Assembly: GCA_964016985.1 (NCBI GenBank)
Contig: OZ024824.1
Span: forward strand, 126,425,303 to 126,489,302
Reading direction: 5' to 3'
Length of the DNA stretch: 64,000 bases
From: Anodontia alba
Lineage: Eukaryota > Mollusca > Bivalvia > Lucinida > Lucinidae
A model generated the notes under the pieces. The model searched no databases, was not told the origin of the DNA, and saw only the letters and a list, made by a program, of their open reading frames with translations. Numbering within the stretch: the stretch's first letter is position 1; each line of letters begins with the position of its first letter. Positions 32,925 through 43,834 of the stretch are shown one piece after another. Position numbers and translations under genes: made by a program.

Positions 32925-33222
32925 AAAAGGTATTTTTGTGATATTTTTCTTATTTATACTTAAAACATAGGTTGTAGGTGCTCGTTAAAACAGCTTCGTT
33001 GAAGAGGTTCTAACGAGTACCCACAACCTATGTATTGGAGCAGAAAATAAAAAATAACGAATACCCCCCCGTAACCTCGTTTTCTCGAGGCGGTTCTAAC
33101 GAGTACCCACAATCTATGTTTTTGAGCAGAAAAATAATGCATACCCCTGTAAACCCCCAGTTTTACTATATAAAAGTGGGGTTTAAGGGGGTCTAAATTA
33201 TATAGGCATGTTTTCGTAATGT
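32925..33222 (-). mobile_element. Palindrome-centred MITE copies, rearranged
   Basis: Two hairpin centres (ggtgctcgttaaaac.../gttctaacgagtaccc at 32970-33030 and ggttctaacgagtacccaca at 33097-33117) and a right end ataggcatgttttcgtaatg (33203-33222). The second half matches the complement of the left half of 46664-46945. Confidence 0.6.
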
Positions 33223-33299
33223 TTTTATAAATCGTTATGACAACGATAAGCCCCGTCAAGAGAAAACCTGTTAATTTCATGTGCAAATAACAAAGGCAC

Positions 33300-33420
33300 A
33301 GATCACGTCATGAAAACACGCCTATTCCCAGAATCTATGTTTTGAACAGAAGTATGAAAATTTTTGGTTATTTTTCAATATACTTTTTAATAGGCTTGTT
33401 TATAATAGGCTTGTTTAATA
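33300..33420 (+). mobile_element. MITE fragment of the same family
   Basis: gtcatgaaaacacgcctatt, then agaatctatgttttgaacag and aatatgaaaattt-like sequence, then taggcttgtttataat. Internally deleted. Confidence 0.5.
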
Positions 33421-33429
33421 AGCCCCGTC

Positions 33430-34110
33430 ATAACTTAATTACATGGGGCAAACAACACAAACGCGGATTAGCCTGCGCATCCGCGCAGACTGAGCAGTGC
33501 CTTTGCTGTTCGCCGCTTGGACTGTCCCGTCTTAAGAACCTGTTAATTTCAGGAAAGAACAACAAAGCCGTTGATTAGCCTGCGCATCCGCGCATACTGA
33601 GCACGACTTAGTTGTTTGCTGCTTGGTCTGTTTGGTTATTAAGAGCTTTAGATACTGAATAGATTGTTATTATAATAATAAGAATAAGCACTGTCGTAAG
33701 AACCTGTTAATTTTATGGGGCGAACAACAAAGGCGCTGATTAGCCGGCGCATCCGCGCAGACTGAGCAGTACATTTGCTGTTCGCTGCCTGATCTGTTTG
33801 GATATTAAGGACTTCATATATTGAGCAGACAGTCGTTATAATGATAAGCCCCGTCGCAAGAACCTGTTAATTTCAGGAAAGAACAACAAAATCGCCGGTT
33901 AGCCTGCGCATCCGCGCAGCCTGATCAGAGCCTTTGCTGTTCGCTGCTTGGACTGTTTGGTTATGAAGGGCTTCTAATACTGAGCAGACTGTCGTTACGA
34001 TAATTAGAATGAGCCTCGTCGTAAGCACTTCTTAATTTCAGGAGCGAACAACAAAGGCGCTGATTAACCTGCGTACTCGCGCAGCCTGATCAGCACCTTT
34101 GTTACCCACT
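33430..34110 (+). repeat. Tandem array of about 160-bp units, each with a hairpin
   Basis: Five units carry gaacaacaaaggcgctgatt, then agcctgcgcatccgcgcaga, then ctttgctgttcgctgcttgg, and aagaacctgttaatttcagg. ctgcgc-atcc-gcgcag is a perfect stem of 6 bp, extended by caaaggc/gcctttg. Starts near 33539, 33704, 33862 and 34026 are 158-165 bp apart. Confidence 0.75.
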
Positions 34111-34724
34111 GTTTGGAAAGAATGGCTAATAAGGGCTTCTGATTTTGTTTAGGCTGGTTTTCAGAATGTATCACGTCGTGAGGCAACAAAGGTTGCTTGT
34201 GAATTATGTTTATTAAAGCAGACTGATTTTGTTTTACATGGTCGGAAACCCCAAATACTGTACAGACTTTCTTGTGACGAGGCTCAGTAATGAAATTGCT
34301 ATGTACTCTGCGGACAATGTTTTTGATTAAATGCACAATTCTAAACTTGTGTATACACTGACTTATCTGATGTATGTGCTAGTTTGTTTTTATTATTGCT
34401 TTTCATCAAATAAATTTGTGGATAACGTATTTGACTTCTTGACTTCATGTCCTGTTCCTTTTTTGTATTTCATTGCGAAAATAAACAAAATAAACAATAA
34501 ACAAGTGGTAGAGGCAAATATTTCAGTTCCAGTTTTACGGTTTAGTTCAGTCGTCCATATAGCTGTCACATCATTCAGCATCCTGACCAGAGAACCAGTT
34601 TTTAGACAATTCACTGACACAGAGAAATGGTCACCGTCAATCATAGGTACAAATTATTAAATTACAATACATCACTTATCGATAATTGTCCTTAATTACC
34701 GATTATAATGATCAGATATAGGTA
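34111..34724. other. No gene seen
   Basis: AT-rich, with chance ORFs overlapping on both strands at 34331-34660. No splice or domain support. Confidence 0.4.
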
Positions 34725-34905
34725 TTCGACTTTGAACATGAACAAAAATGTCGTGGAACTGTCTTCAAAAGTGTCGGGGAACTATCTTCAAAAGTGTCGG
34801 GGAACTGTCTCCAAAAAGCATGTCAGGGAACTGTCTTGTCGAGGAACTGTCTCGATTTCTCTCTATACAAAGAGAGACCCTGGTCCTACTGAATACCTCA
34901 AAGTG
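34725..34905 (+). repeat. Short tandem repeat, inverted partner of 30695-30850
   Basis: tcttcaaaagtgtcggggaa repeated about four times at 27-bp spacing, then tctctatacaaagagagacc. Complementary to 30695-30850. Confidence 0.7.
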
Positions 34906-35543
34906 TTACATTACTTAAACGTGCAACAGAAGTATCTAGGATTGAGTAGGACAGCTAGGGTAGGATGAGTTGCGTCAGATAGGGTAAGAAGAGCGGACAG
35001 GGATTTGACGACTAACTAGTAGACTTATCCAAACCCACCCATCTCATCTTACCAGACTATATGCAAACCACCATGCACTATGCACTGCACCCCAATACTG
35101 CTTGAAAAGCAATAGTTTGGGGGCGAAACGACTAGGGTTTGGAGAAAAATCAACTAGTCAGGTATTTGGTTTGGACTTCCATCCGTACTTCAGGCGTTTA
35201 CAATTTTCTTGCTGCACTTATTTTATAGTCGACTTACACAGACCATTTAATCAAGCGGTTCTATTTTTTGTGACGACTGTCGAACGCACCTGCAGGTACG
35301 ATGGATCAAAATTGCTACGTAATGCAATAAAATGTTCATATTATTATTATTTATTTCTTAATAAACAATATATTATATACTTCAAATCAATTTCAAATGG
35401 TATATTATGATATCAAATAAAAAATCGGATAATTAGTACATAAAGATACAGTAATCACAATTTTCATAATAAAATATTATGGTATAAATGGGGTTTCTGT
35501 GGAAGCGTCCTAGTGCCAGGTGAAAAAAATATTGAAGTCCTAT
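34906..35543. other. No gene seen
   Basis: AT-rich with a small inverted motif; no exon recognised. Confidence 0.4.
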
Positions 35544-35995
35544 GTAGGAGATAGTAACTCCTACGTAGGAGATAATAAGTCCTACGTAGGAGTTAGTAAC
35601 TCCTACGTAGGAGATAATGAGTCCTACGTAGGAGATAGTAAGTCCTACGTAGGAGTTAGTAACTCCTACGTAGGAGATAATAAGTCCTACGTATGAGATA
35701 ATGTCCTACGTAGGAGTTAGTAACACCTACGTAGGAGTTAGTAACTCCTACGTAGGAGATAATAACTCTTACGTAGGAGATAGCAACTCCTACGTAGGAG
35801 ATAGTAACTCCTACATAGCCGATAATAAGTCCTACGTAGCAGATAATAAGTCCTACGTAGGAGTTAGTAACTCCTACGTAGGAGATAATATGTCCTACGT
35901 AGGCGATGGTAACTCCTACGTAGGAGATAGTAAGTCCTACGTAGGAGTTAGTAGCTCATACGTAGCAGATAATAAGTCTTACGTAGGACTTACTT
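35544..35995 (+). repeat. 21-bp palindromic minisatellite (TCCTACGTAGGA units)
   Basis: About 21 units of tcctacgtaggagatagtaa plus c. Each holds the perfect 12-bp palindrome TCCTACGTAGGA. The unit is a multiple of three, so it gives a repetitive ORF (SYVGDSN-type heptads, 35701-36072), which is probably incidental. An inverted smaller array is at 38226-38335. Confidence 0.9.
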
Positions 35996-37470
35996 TCTCC
36001 TGCAAAGATGCTAGTAACCGCATTACAATGCGGAGAAAAACAATGTTTGTCATATTTCATTCCATAAAGTAAATCTGTTCACTTGATTATTTATAATATT
36101 TAAGAAATTACAATAAAACAAAATGATAATAATAACATTATTATTGATATTATTTTCAGAAATAATTATAATAGTAATCAAGCTGTGTATCATAATTCGG
36201 AAAATCCTATGCTGGTCCTTTTTTTGTATCTCATAAAATGGTTTTCTAAGAAATTAAACATAGTGATAATAATGAAAAAGAAACATAGTGATAATAATGA
36301 CATTATTATCATTATTATTACCATTATTTATTTATTTATATATTTATTTATTTATTTATTAAAATGATTACTAATAGTAACAGTGATTTAGCTGTACCTT
36401 TGAATTCCGAAGAATAAATATTATTATGTTGGTCATGCTCAAAACGTTTTGTTTTTAAAAGAGCTACGTGGAGCTTTAACAGTTTTTACTGCATGTGTAT
36501 TTAGGGGTATAATATTGCTAATTATTAAACAACTTAAATCCCTATCATACTGAAATTTGATTAAGTCCGTGTTACTACTTGTTGACATAGCTTATACGTG
36601 CTATTAAGTGGCAAACAGTGTGCAGACCTTAATAAGCTGCTCTGTAATGTAATGTCTAATCAGGGGCCGCGACTGCTGTTTATTAAGGTGTGTCTATCAG
36701 AATACTTAGGTTAAATACTGTAAACCACTTTCTTTTCTAACCACCATCTGTCAGATTCAATAAATTGTTCACACCTTTTCAAACATTGGCCTAAAGGTAA
36801 TTGTTTCAAAAACAAACCTGGAATATCAGATGATCCTTAACCACACTTGCCCTATATTTTTACTAGGCCATTAGAGTACCCACTGATTTGTCTAAACATT
36901 GCTGGCTAAATGTAGAACCGTGTAGACCCTGATTACACAATGTGTTATGTGACATCTGATCTGGGTCTACACTGTAGGCACAGGCCTATCTGTCTAGAAA
37001 CCTAGGATAGTAACAGTTATAATCTAAGGAAAACGACATTTTATCCATATTTACCAACTACCCAACACAGAAATAACAAGTCTCTTCAAATAATAACAGG
37101 ATTTAATAATATGTGCAACAATTGTAGTTCCAGATCAGCATGTGCATACATTTATTTCGCTGATAGAATGTGCAATCTCTATTCGCATGCAGTGTAGATT
37201 CTGATCATAAAGCGGACGTACAGACTAATCTGGGTCTACAGTGGTCGCATAATTCATAAAGTCCATTTTTATTTGAAAAGACTCAAAAATCATTGTTTCT
37301 TATTTTACATGTACTTGTAGACACCTCAAAGTTCTACAAAATCTCAACAAGACATTATATTTTTTATTTTTATTTGTACATTGTTTTGAAAAGATTGTTC
37401 AAACATATATAAAAACAAGTTTAATAACATCATTGTGTATTTCCAGTATCTGTATCTTGATTTTTTAACG
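35996..37470. other. AT-rich spacer with two hairpin-family copies
   Basis: Contains taa/att simple repeats (36120-36360). Two conserved hairpins lie at 36907-36975 (gtagaccctgatt / gatctgggtctacac) and 37190-37250 (agtgtagattctgatc / taatctgggtctac). The stretch lies between the two 21-bp arrays. Confidence 0.5.
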
Positions 37471-37689
37471 CTACCAGGCAACTGAGTCCCATGAAAGCAG
37501 TATTTTCATGAAGTGTGAACCGGTTAAATACAACCTTCTCCAGGGACCTGTACCACCTGGTTTCATTTTGACATCATACAGCTGAGAACCAGAAGCCTCA
37601 GGCCACTGGACAGTGTTATAGTTTGATCTATAACCCATGCAATAAAAAACAGTGTAATAAAAGTTGTAAAGGACCGTTACGACAATGAT
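37471..37689 (-). CDS. Possible terminal exon of an unknown gene
   Basis: On the minus strand an acceptor (cccagattcttag) ends at 37690. An open frame of 72 codons runs from 37689 to TAG at 37471-37473. It has no ATG requirement as a last exon. The composition is protein-like (WPEASGSQLYDVKMKPGG, WRRLYLTGSHF). An AATAAA signal follows about 100 bases downstream on the same strand, near 37370. No domain is recognised and no upstream exon was found. Confidence 0.4.
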   Translation of the reverse strand: MIVVTVLYNFYYTVFYCMGYRSNYNTVQWPEASGSQLYDVKMKPGGTGPWRRLYLTGSHFMKILLSWDSVAW

Positions 37690-38225
37690 CTAAGAATCTG
37701 GGCAGACAAATCGGCATCTTTAATTGTGTACCTAAAGAAACACTGACTACTGTAAAATGCATTGATAAACAGTGAAATCCTGATCAGAATGTGTAGTTGT
37801 GCTGTCTGATCTGGTATTTCGTGTTTGCGTAATACACATTCTCCCTTTTTCATAATCTGACACAAGTGTCCTGTATCTGAGACAGGTCACTGCAATTCTT
37901 TAATCTGCCAGATCAATAAAAAATTTTAAGTTTGATTGATTAACTGAAAAATGACTGTAAGGCAACATTTATGCATTAAGGATAAACTGATGATACTCTT
38001 AATTTTTCCAATGTGTGTGGGGGGTGTGGGGTGGGCGGTGGGGTGGATATTTGATCCCTTAACCTTTACCACTCTCTGGGCTAATTCAGCAGACGACAAC
38101 TTGTTGGTCTTCCTGAATTATCATTCACAAAATATATTACTTTTTTTAATTAAACAATATGTTTTGCTTTCTTAGGTTAAACTATTGATCTTCATTTCAA
38201 TATCGTATTGACTTATCTATAACTA

Positions 38226-38335
38226 AATACTATCTCCTACGTAGGACTTAGTATCTCCTACGTAGGCTAACTCCTACGTAGGACTTAATATCTCCTACCG
38301 AGGACTTAGTATCTCCTACGTAGGACGTACTAGTA
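38226..38335 (-). repeat. 21-bp palindromic minisatellite, inverted short array
   Basis: Five units of tcctacgtaggacttagtat plus c. The non-palindromic part is the complement of that in the 35544-35995 array, so the two arrays face each other across 2.2 kb. Confidence 0.85.
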
Positions 38336-38426
38336 ATTTTTAATGTCTTCTTCTCTGAAACCGCTTGACCAATTTTCACCAGATTTCACATGGGGGCTTC
38401 TGTCGAAAGGGTATTGACAATTTATA

Positions 38427-38461
38427 TGTGTATGTGTGTGTGTGTGTGTGTGTGTGCGTGT
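38427..38461. repeat. (TG)n microsatellite
   Basis: About 17 TG units with one C interruption. Confidence 0.9.
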
Positions 38462-38524
38462 GCTCCCTTTATACTAACCTGCGTGATCCTTATTTTCCTT
38501 ACGGTACTGCCATTTCTACATTTA

Positions 38525-38836
38525 TACTCAGTAGGTTCGTTTGTTTGTGTTGAGGTTTTACGGCCCAGTCAACCCAATAGGGTCAGGTCGAGCGCGGTCA
38601 GTTTACCAAACCATACGTTTACTGGGCAGGCTTAGTCCTCTAAGCGGTTAACCAGTATTGTATACATTCTTTCGCCAGAAACTGACAAGTGCCCTTCTTG
38701 AATCAGTGGAAGGGTAAGAAAATATTTCATGATCAATCTCCGCGAAAGAATGTTGCCGACCTCGGCGGGGGTTGAACCCTCGACCTCCTGGTCTCCAGTT
38801 GGACGGCACATCCAACTGAGCCACCGAGGCCGGCCT
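38525..38836 (-). mobile_element. tRNA-derived SINE
   Basis: On the minus strand the head reads ggcctcggtggctcagttgg with box A (TGGCTCAGTTGG, complement at 38812-38823) and box B (GGTTCAACCCC, complement near 38768-38778), the internal RNA polymerase III promoter. The body follows: attctttcgcgg, cactgattcaagaaggg, gtcagtttctggcgaaaga, gttgactgggccgtaaaac, with a simple caacacaaac tail. Body fragments recur at 9318-9365 and 55915-55990. Confidence 0.85.
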
Positions 38837-38869
38837 CAGTAGGTTCGACTCTGCGCTGTTCTTATTTCC

Positions 38870-39849
38870 ACCAAAACAACAACCTGTGTCTGCAGCGGAG
38901 AGACCCTGATCAGACTACAATACTGTCTGTCAACACAGTCTGCTCAGCGCTTCCGCTCAACGCGCACACTGTGAAAAGATCCCCAACAGACTGCACACTC
39001 CAGCGCAGTCTGCTGAGCTTTCCGACAATAACCCAGGTAATGTGTGCAAAATCGAATCAAGCTGCGCATAACATTTATCTTCTGCGCAGCAATAATTTGA
39101 AGGTTTTCATTTATCAGTGTTGATATGCAACCCAGACATTTCGGAATCTGCACTAAAAAAAAAAAAAAAAAAAAAAAAAAATCACAAAAATAAATAAAAT
39201 ACCACCCGTTGAAAAAAAAATCGACCAAGTTCTCTTGACGTCTACCGTCGTATATCGTTTGGCTTTCTGCCATATTCTTTGAGTGGAGTTAGTGAGTATC
39301 GATTTTGCAAAAGCACACGTTATCGTGATTCCCAGTAGTAATCAGGTTTTGTACTTGTATGTAGAAAATGGACTTACGTAGTAAAATGGAACCTCGCGTC
39401 ATGAAATAAACTGCAATAATCCCAGCCTGCTTTGTATTGTAACATCACCTATTGAAAATACTACGCCAGTAGAGTTTGAGGGTGTGGGGGCTACAATAAA
39501 CTTCTTTACAAAATGCAAATTGCAGTTCGTAAAAATGGCATGGTAAACACTCGAAAAGTAGTTCTTCTTCAGCAAGACAATGCAAGAGGGTAGTAACATA
39601 AAAACAAGAAAATGTCTCTCTAGAACAGAAGTATTATAGGCTGGTTACTTATTGACTCTCCCACTTATCTGACAGAGGAAAAAGGTTACTTTTAGAAGAC
39701 TGATTTAATTAAGAATATTTTAGAAAGCTTGTTATAATATACATTTAGTATATACAGTCTGTATTCAGAATCATAATGTAAACTGGTATCACAGCTTCCG
39801 GTGTAAAGGTAATGAAAAATGCCATAAAAGATATTACAACAAATATTAC
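38870..39849. other. No gene seen; poly(A) run
   Basis: 38890-38945 is a hairpin-family relic. 39155-39181 is 27 consecutive A, possibly a retroposon tail, but no element is recognised upstream. A minus ORF at 39399-39599 has no domain support. Confidence 0.4.
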
Positions 39850-40075
39850 ATGTCATTATGGAACCGCTACACATTGGATAGATTATAGTTACTGAATTAT
39901 GTGGCAAAGATTTGTTCTTATGGAGCAGTACACTTAGGCTAAGTTATAGTTACCGAATTTGACAAAGATATGTCATTATAGAGCCAGTTCACTTAGAAAA
40001 TGTTATAGTTACTGAATTATATGTCAAAGATATGTCATTATACAACCAGTACTCTTGGGAAAGGTTATAGTTTTT
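39850..40075 (+). repeat. 58-bp tandem repeat, about three and a half units
   Basis: gttatagttactgaattata recurs near 39885, 39943, 40000 and 40065, with tcaaagatatgtcattata between. Confidence 0.75.
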
Positions 40076-40177
40076 TTATTATGCTTATTCATTTACCTTG
40101 AAAACCAATGTAATTATGTTTTAGTTTTGAATTTCCTAAAAATCTTACTGCGCGTCAATGTGCAGCAAGGTTCTAAA

Positions 40178-40338
40178 TAATAATAGCGATCAAACATGGT
40201 TTTTCATGCATTAACATTCGCCAGGTCCCGTGGGAGGTGTTGAAAAGCTAGGCCGGATGCCGCGCTTTTCAACACCTCTCAAGGGGCCTGGCGAATGTTA
40301 ATGCATTGAGAAACCATGTTTGATCGCTATTATTGCAT
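40178..40338. repeat. Foldback element, 160 bp
   Basis: Arms of about 70 bp around 40256: taatagcgatcaaacatggt pairs with accatgtttgatcgctatta; gaggtgttgaaaagc pairs with gcgcttttcaacacctc. The loop is about 15 bases. Likely a MITE. Confidence 0.8.
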
Positions 40339-41324
40339 AAAAACTGAAAACATATGCTACAGTTCGTGTTATTTCTTGCACTATTTTGTTTCGCCTTTTC
40401 ACAGATGTCTCGCGAACGCGGTCAATCTGGGCTACCGGGACAATGTACATGAATTTTGACAAAAAACATTCTTCGAATCTTCTCGAGAATCAGACCAAAT
40501 TGCAGAATAGCGCTTACACCACCAGAAAAGGCTTGATTTTCCGCGTACTCTGCACTTAATTTGAACAAATTCCATCCGGTATAAATCGAGATATTCTAAA
40601 AAATCCTACCTGATGCGGAGCTAAAATAGTAACAAAATCTGTGCACCTAGGCATTTGGACACGTGGATTCCCCATACTGTACGTGCTGTTCATTTCTGGT
40701 ATGACGGCCTTTTCGTCTAATAACCTCTAAAATACATGAGGAATTTAAGTAACGTTAGATGACACGTGCAGCGATATTATTTCATTCCACCTGCAAAGCG
40801 TTTCGTAGATCATGTTAATTATTAACGGTTGTCGGCTATTTGTGTACTTTGTTTTTGACCCATGCTGCACTTTGACGCGCTGTAAACTTTAAACATTTTC
40901 AAAATGAAAAAGAAAAATAATCATATGGGTTGGAAAGGTAATTAAATAAGCTAAAAAATTATACCACACATGATAATATGCCGTCTTTGGATTTTCAAGA
41001 AAATTTACAAGAAAAGAGTGCATACTTCCTCTATCGTATGATTATGATACTATAGTTTTCCTAAAATTTGAACAAGTCCATTTTACTACCCATAGCTGTG
41101 TCTAATATATCTAGAGGAATGGCAAGCAGTGTAGACTCTGATTCGACGCCGCGCCGCGTTCTGTGTCGCCTGATCCACATTGTTTGTCTGTCAGTACTTG
41201 AATTCAATATGGTATCCATTTTATCAAGTCGAATCACTCAGAAACTTTGAAGCCCCGATTATATTATGCTTGATCTTCCTCTGCTATCTGCTGTTCTGTT
41301 TGACACTTATATACATGTATGTTA
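40339..41324. other. No gene seen; one hairpin-family copy
   Basis: 41105-41180 (gcaagcagtgtagactctga, then gcctgatccacattgtttg) is a diverged member of the hairpin family. The rest is unremarkable AT-rich DNA. Confidence 0.4.
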
Positions 41325-41550
41325 AAAGGTAAGAGAAAAGTCCAGGGAGTGCCACAATCAAAATCCGCAGCACTTCCCAGACACCAAGAGGAAGAAGAAA
41401 CACACAAAAGCAAACAGGATCAAATCGAACAAACGTACTAAAAGCACAAAGATTAGCTTTAGCTTCCCGAAGCGAGGTAATCGCAATACTAAAAGGACTA
41501 AAAACACAAGAACAAAATAACACAAGGCAAGACTTAAAACCATTCTTCTC
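41325..41550 (-). mobile_element. PLE-B 3' terminal segment
   Basis: It begins with the shared terminus (aaaaggtaagagaaaagtcc) and extends to the region before the tctacgaggcg motif. It abuts the PLE-A coding sequence with opposite orientation. Confidence 0.7.
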
Positions 41551-41559
41551 GTATCATAT

Positions 41560-42513
41560 GTGGATCCTGAAAAACTCCAAAGAGCTCTTAGAAAACCTAA
41601 AGGCACAATCTCTTCATTCCGTCAACACTATAAAATCTTCGATTTCTCTACTCTTTACACTACTATTCCTCATGATAAATTGAAATCTAAATTAAAGGCA
41701 ATTATCAACCAGTGTTTCTTCCACAAGAATGGTAACCATCGATTTCAGTATGTTGTCATTGGCTACAAAGACACATACTTCGTTCGGGATCACTCTGATG
41801 CGCCACAAAAGTACTCAGATGCAGATGTCATAAAGATGCTGGAATATCTAATCGACAATATTTTTGTGGAGTTCGGCGGTCGGATATTTCAGCAAACAAT
41901 CGGCATACCGATGGGTACTAACTGTGCACCGTTACTTGCCGACTTGTTTTTATACTCGTATGAGGCGGAGTTTGTACAAAGTCTCCTCAAAGCAGGCAAG
42001 AAACACCTCGCACAACAATTCAATTTCACCTACAGATATATAGATGATATATTGCCTCTGAAAAACACAAAATTTGCAGAGTATTTAGAATTCATCTATC
42101 CACGTGAACTTGAAATAAAGGAAACAACGGCGGCTATAGCCTCCTCCTTATACTTGGATTGTTATCTCTACATTGACAATGGAAAGCTTACTACTAGGCT
42201 TTACGACAAACGGGATGACTTCAATTTTCCCATTGTTAACTTTCCATTCCTGAGCAGTAATATCCCTTCTGCACCAGCATACGGCGTTTACGATTCAAAG
42301 TTAATCCGTTATGCCAGAACCTGTTCAAATTATCAGGACTTCATGGAGCGTGGGAAAGTGCTCACTACAAATTTGTTGAGCCAGGGGTATCAAAAAACCA
42401 AACTGGTAGCAACACTTAAGAAGTTCTATGGGAGACATCATGATCTAGTCAATCCCTACAATGTGGCATTTTTCAGAATTGTTTCTGACGTTTTTGCCAG
42501 TGACGCACCATAA
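41560..42513 (+). CDS. PLE-A reverse transcriptase, open but 5'-truncated
   Basis: The longest intact PLE frame here (317 codons). It enters at the RT finger/palm border with FDFSTLYTTIPHDKLKSKL, then GIPMGTNCAPLLADLFLYS, YRYIDDIL (YIDD residues 160-163, 42037-42048), YPRELEIKE, YDKRDDFNF and the C-terminal block ending FASDAP. No stop or frameshift. The upstream RT motifs, any N-terminal domain and any GIY-YIG endonuclease are absent. The ATG at 41560 is fortuitous; homologous sequence starts at about the same place, next to an inverted PLE-B segment. Penelope-like assignment is likely, not certain. Confidence 0.75.
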   Translation: MDPEKLQRALRKPKGTISSFRQHYKIFDFSTLYTTIPHDKLKSKLKAIINQCFFHKNGNHRFQYVVIGYKDTYFVRDHSDAPQKYSDADVIKMLEYLIDNIFVEFGGRIFQQTIGIPMGTNCAPLLADLFLYSYEAEFVQSLLKAGKKHLAQQFNFTYRYIDDILPLKNTKFAEYLEFIYPRELEIKETTAAIASSLYLDCYLYIDNGKLTTRLYDKRDDFNFPIVNFPFLSSNIPSAPAYGVYDSKLIRYARTCSNYQDFMERGKVLTTNLLSQGYQKTKLVATLKKFYGRHHDLVNPYNVAFFRIVSDVFASDAP

Positions 42514-42740
42514 GTAGACTTCCCAAATCCCGGACATACGCATCTACCGATATTTCCTTCATTCACGCCTATGGGCATGGTGGGCGAAGCTTGCTTACCA
42601 AGTAATGCTTACTATCTGCGGACGCCTGATTACACCCTTTGTTCTGGGGTTCATGTCTGTTGGTCTGAACATTCTGATTCGTCATTCATTTATGGATTTA
42701 TGAGTTTGGATTACGGGTTTGGTACCATGACCGCAACTAC
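42514..42740 (+). mobile_element. PLE-A 3' untranslated segment
   Basis: Same order as 17556-17780. It ends at accatgaccgcaactacat, then switches to an inverted PLE-B copy. Confidence 0.75.
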
Positions 42741-42744
42741 ATAA

Positions 42745-43402
42745 TAAACGACAAAGCAACAAAGAGTAAGACTAACACCGGTACCACCACCGAAGAACGG
42801 TCAGTAGAATAAACCACCGGGAATGGAGTTGGGGGTAGGGGAGAGGGTTTAAAGCACTTTTACAGCCGGCCAACTTCACCCTGGGTCCCGATGCTACTCT
42901 TAATACAGAAATACATAAAAATTCGGTTCGCATATAGGCTCCCAACTCAGTCAATGCATCAGAGCAAAAACATAAAAATCAAATTAATCACTATGATAAA
43001 CAAAGACGAGCACTGCATTGCTAATTCTTTTTCATGCCAGAGTAAATAAAAAAAAGAGCTGAACCACGGGTGGCCAAGCAAAGACAGATCGTCAAGCCCC
43101 TCAAAAAGGGTAAGAGAAAACTTTTAATACCGGTTAAATTTTAGAAGAGACCGTCATTGAGTCTGAGGCCCGAACCGCCGTCGTGCAATTAAAGAGTGAA
43201 GCATAGCCATCAATTATGATTGGGTTGATATCTAGGCATGCAGTCTGCCGCATAATATCCAGGCTATAGCCAACTCTTTTATAATGGTTAATTAATTTTC
43301 TGAATTGCTCCGAAAAGTTAGATTTTCCTACAATTTTTCTAAATCTGTACACTAAGTCACCGTAAAATTCTAGTTCCGATATACCTTGTTGCAGAAGTGT
43401 TT
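42745..43402 (-). mobile_element. PLE-B copy, inverted, truncated at both ends
   Basis: On the minus strand the body (from aaaacacttctgcaacaagg at 43402, through the RFRKIVGKSNFSEQF region to gcctcagactcaatgacgg) is followed by its 3' flank (cttgacgatctgtctttgct, gggacccagggtgaagttgg). It ends in the middle of the 3' segment at 42745. A plus-strand PLE-B segment begins two bases after its 5' end. Confidence 0.7.
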
Positions 43403-43403
43403 T

Positions 43404-43677
43404 CCCGGTGTTAGTCTTACTCTTTGTTGCTTTGTGGTTTATTCTACGAGGCGATTTGTTGTATGTCTTTCCGTGTGTCATTTTGTTCTTGTGTTTTGCA
43501 GTCCTTTTATTATTGCGATTACCTCGCTTCGGGAAGAGAGAGCTAATCTTAGTGCTTTTCGTACATTTGATCGGTTTGTGCTTGTTTAGATTTGTCGGTT
43601 TCCTCTTCCTCTTGGGGTTTGGGAAGGGCTGCGATTTATGATTGTGGCACTCCCTGGACTTTTCTCTTACCTTTTTT
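43404..43677 (+). mobile_element. PLE-B 3' terminal segment
   Basis: It starts at cccggtgttagtcttactct and ends with the shared ggacttttctcttacctttt. Head-to-head with 42745-43402. Confidence 0.75.
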
Positions 43678-43689
43678 ACAGAATAACGT

Positions 43690-43832
43690 TATATTTTTCT
43701 ATCACGGAGTTGTTTTCACTCTGTGTAGCTTTGTGGTTTATTCTATGAGGCGGTTTATATTAAGTATTGCCTTGTGTTTGTCCTTGTGTTTTCAGTCCTT
43801 TAAGCATTGCGAACCCAGTGGCGCGTGTGAAG
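43690..43832 (+). mobile_element. Diverged PLE-B-like 3' segment piece
   Basis: ttgtggtttattctatgagg, cttgtgttttcagtccttta, agcattgcgaa; then broken by LINE sequence. Confidence 0.5.
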
Positions 43833-43834
43833 AC

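Noticed and set aside
35701..36072. Repetitive ORF with YVGDSNS-type heptads
   Set aside because: The 21-bp unit is a multiple of three without stops, so long ORFs arise automatically; no start context, splice site or unrepeated domain.
38755..38836. A functional tRNA gene
   Set aside because: Boxes A and B are present but the cloverleaf is imperfect and the head is fused to a SINE body; it is a retroposon.
39399..39599. Minus-strand ORF of 66 codons
   Set aside because: No splice or domain evidence; composition is not clearly protein-like.
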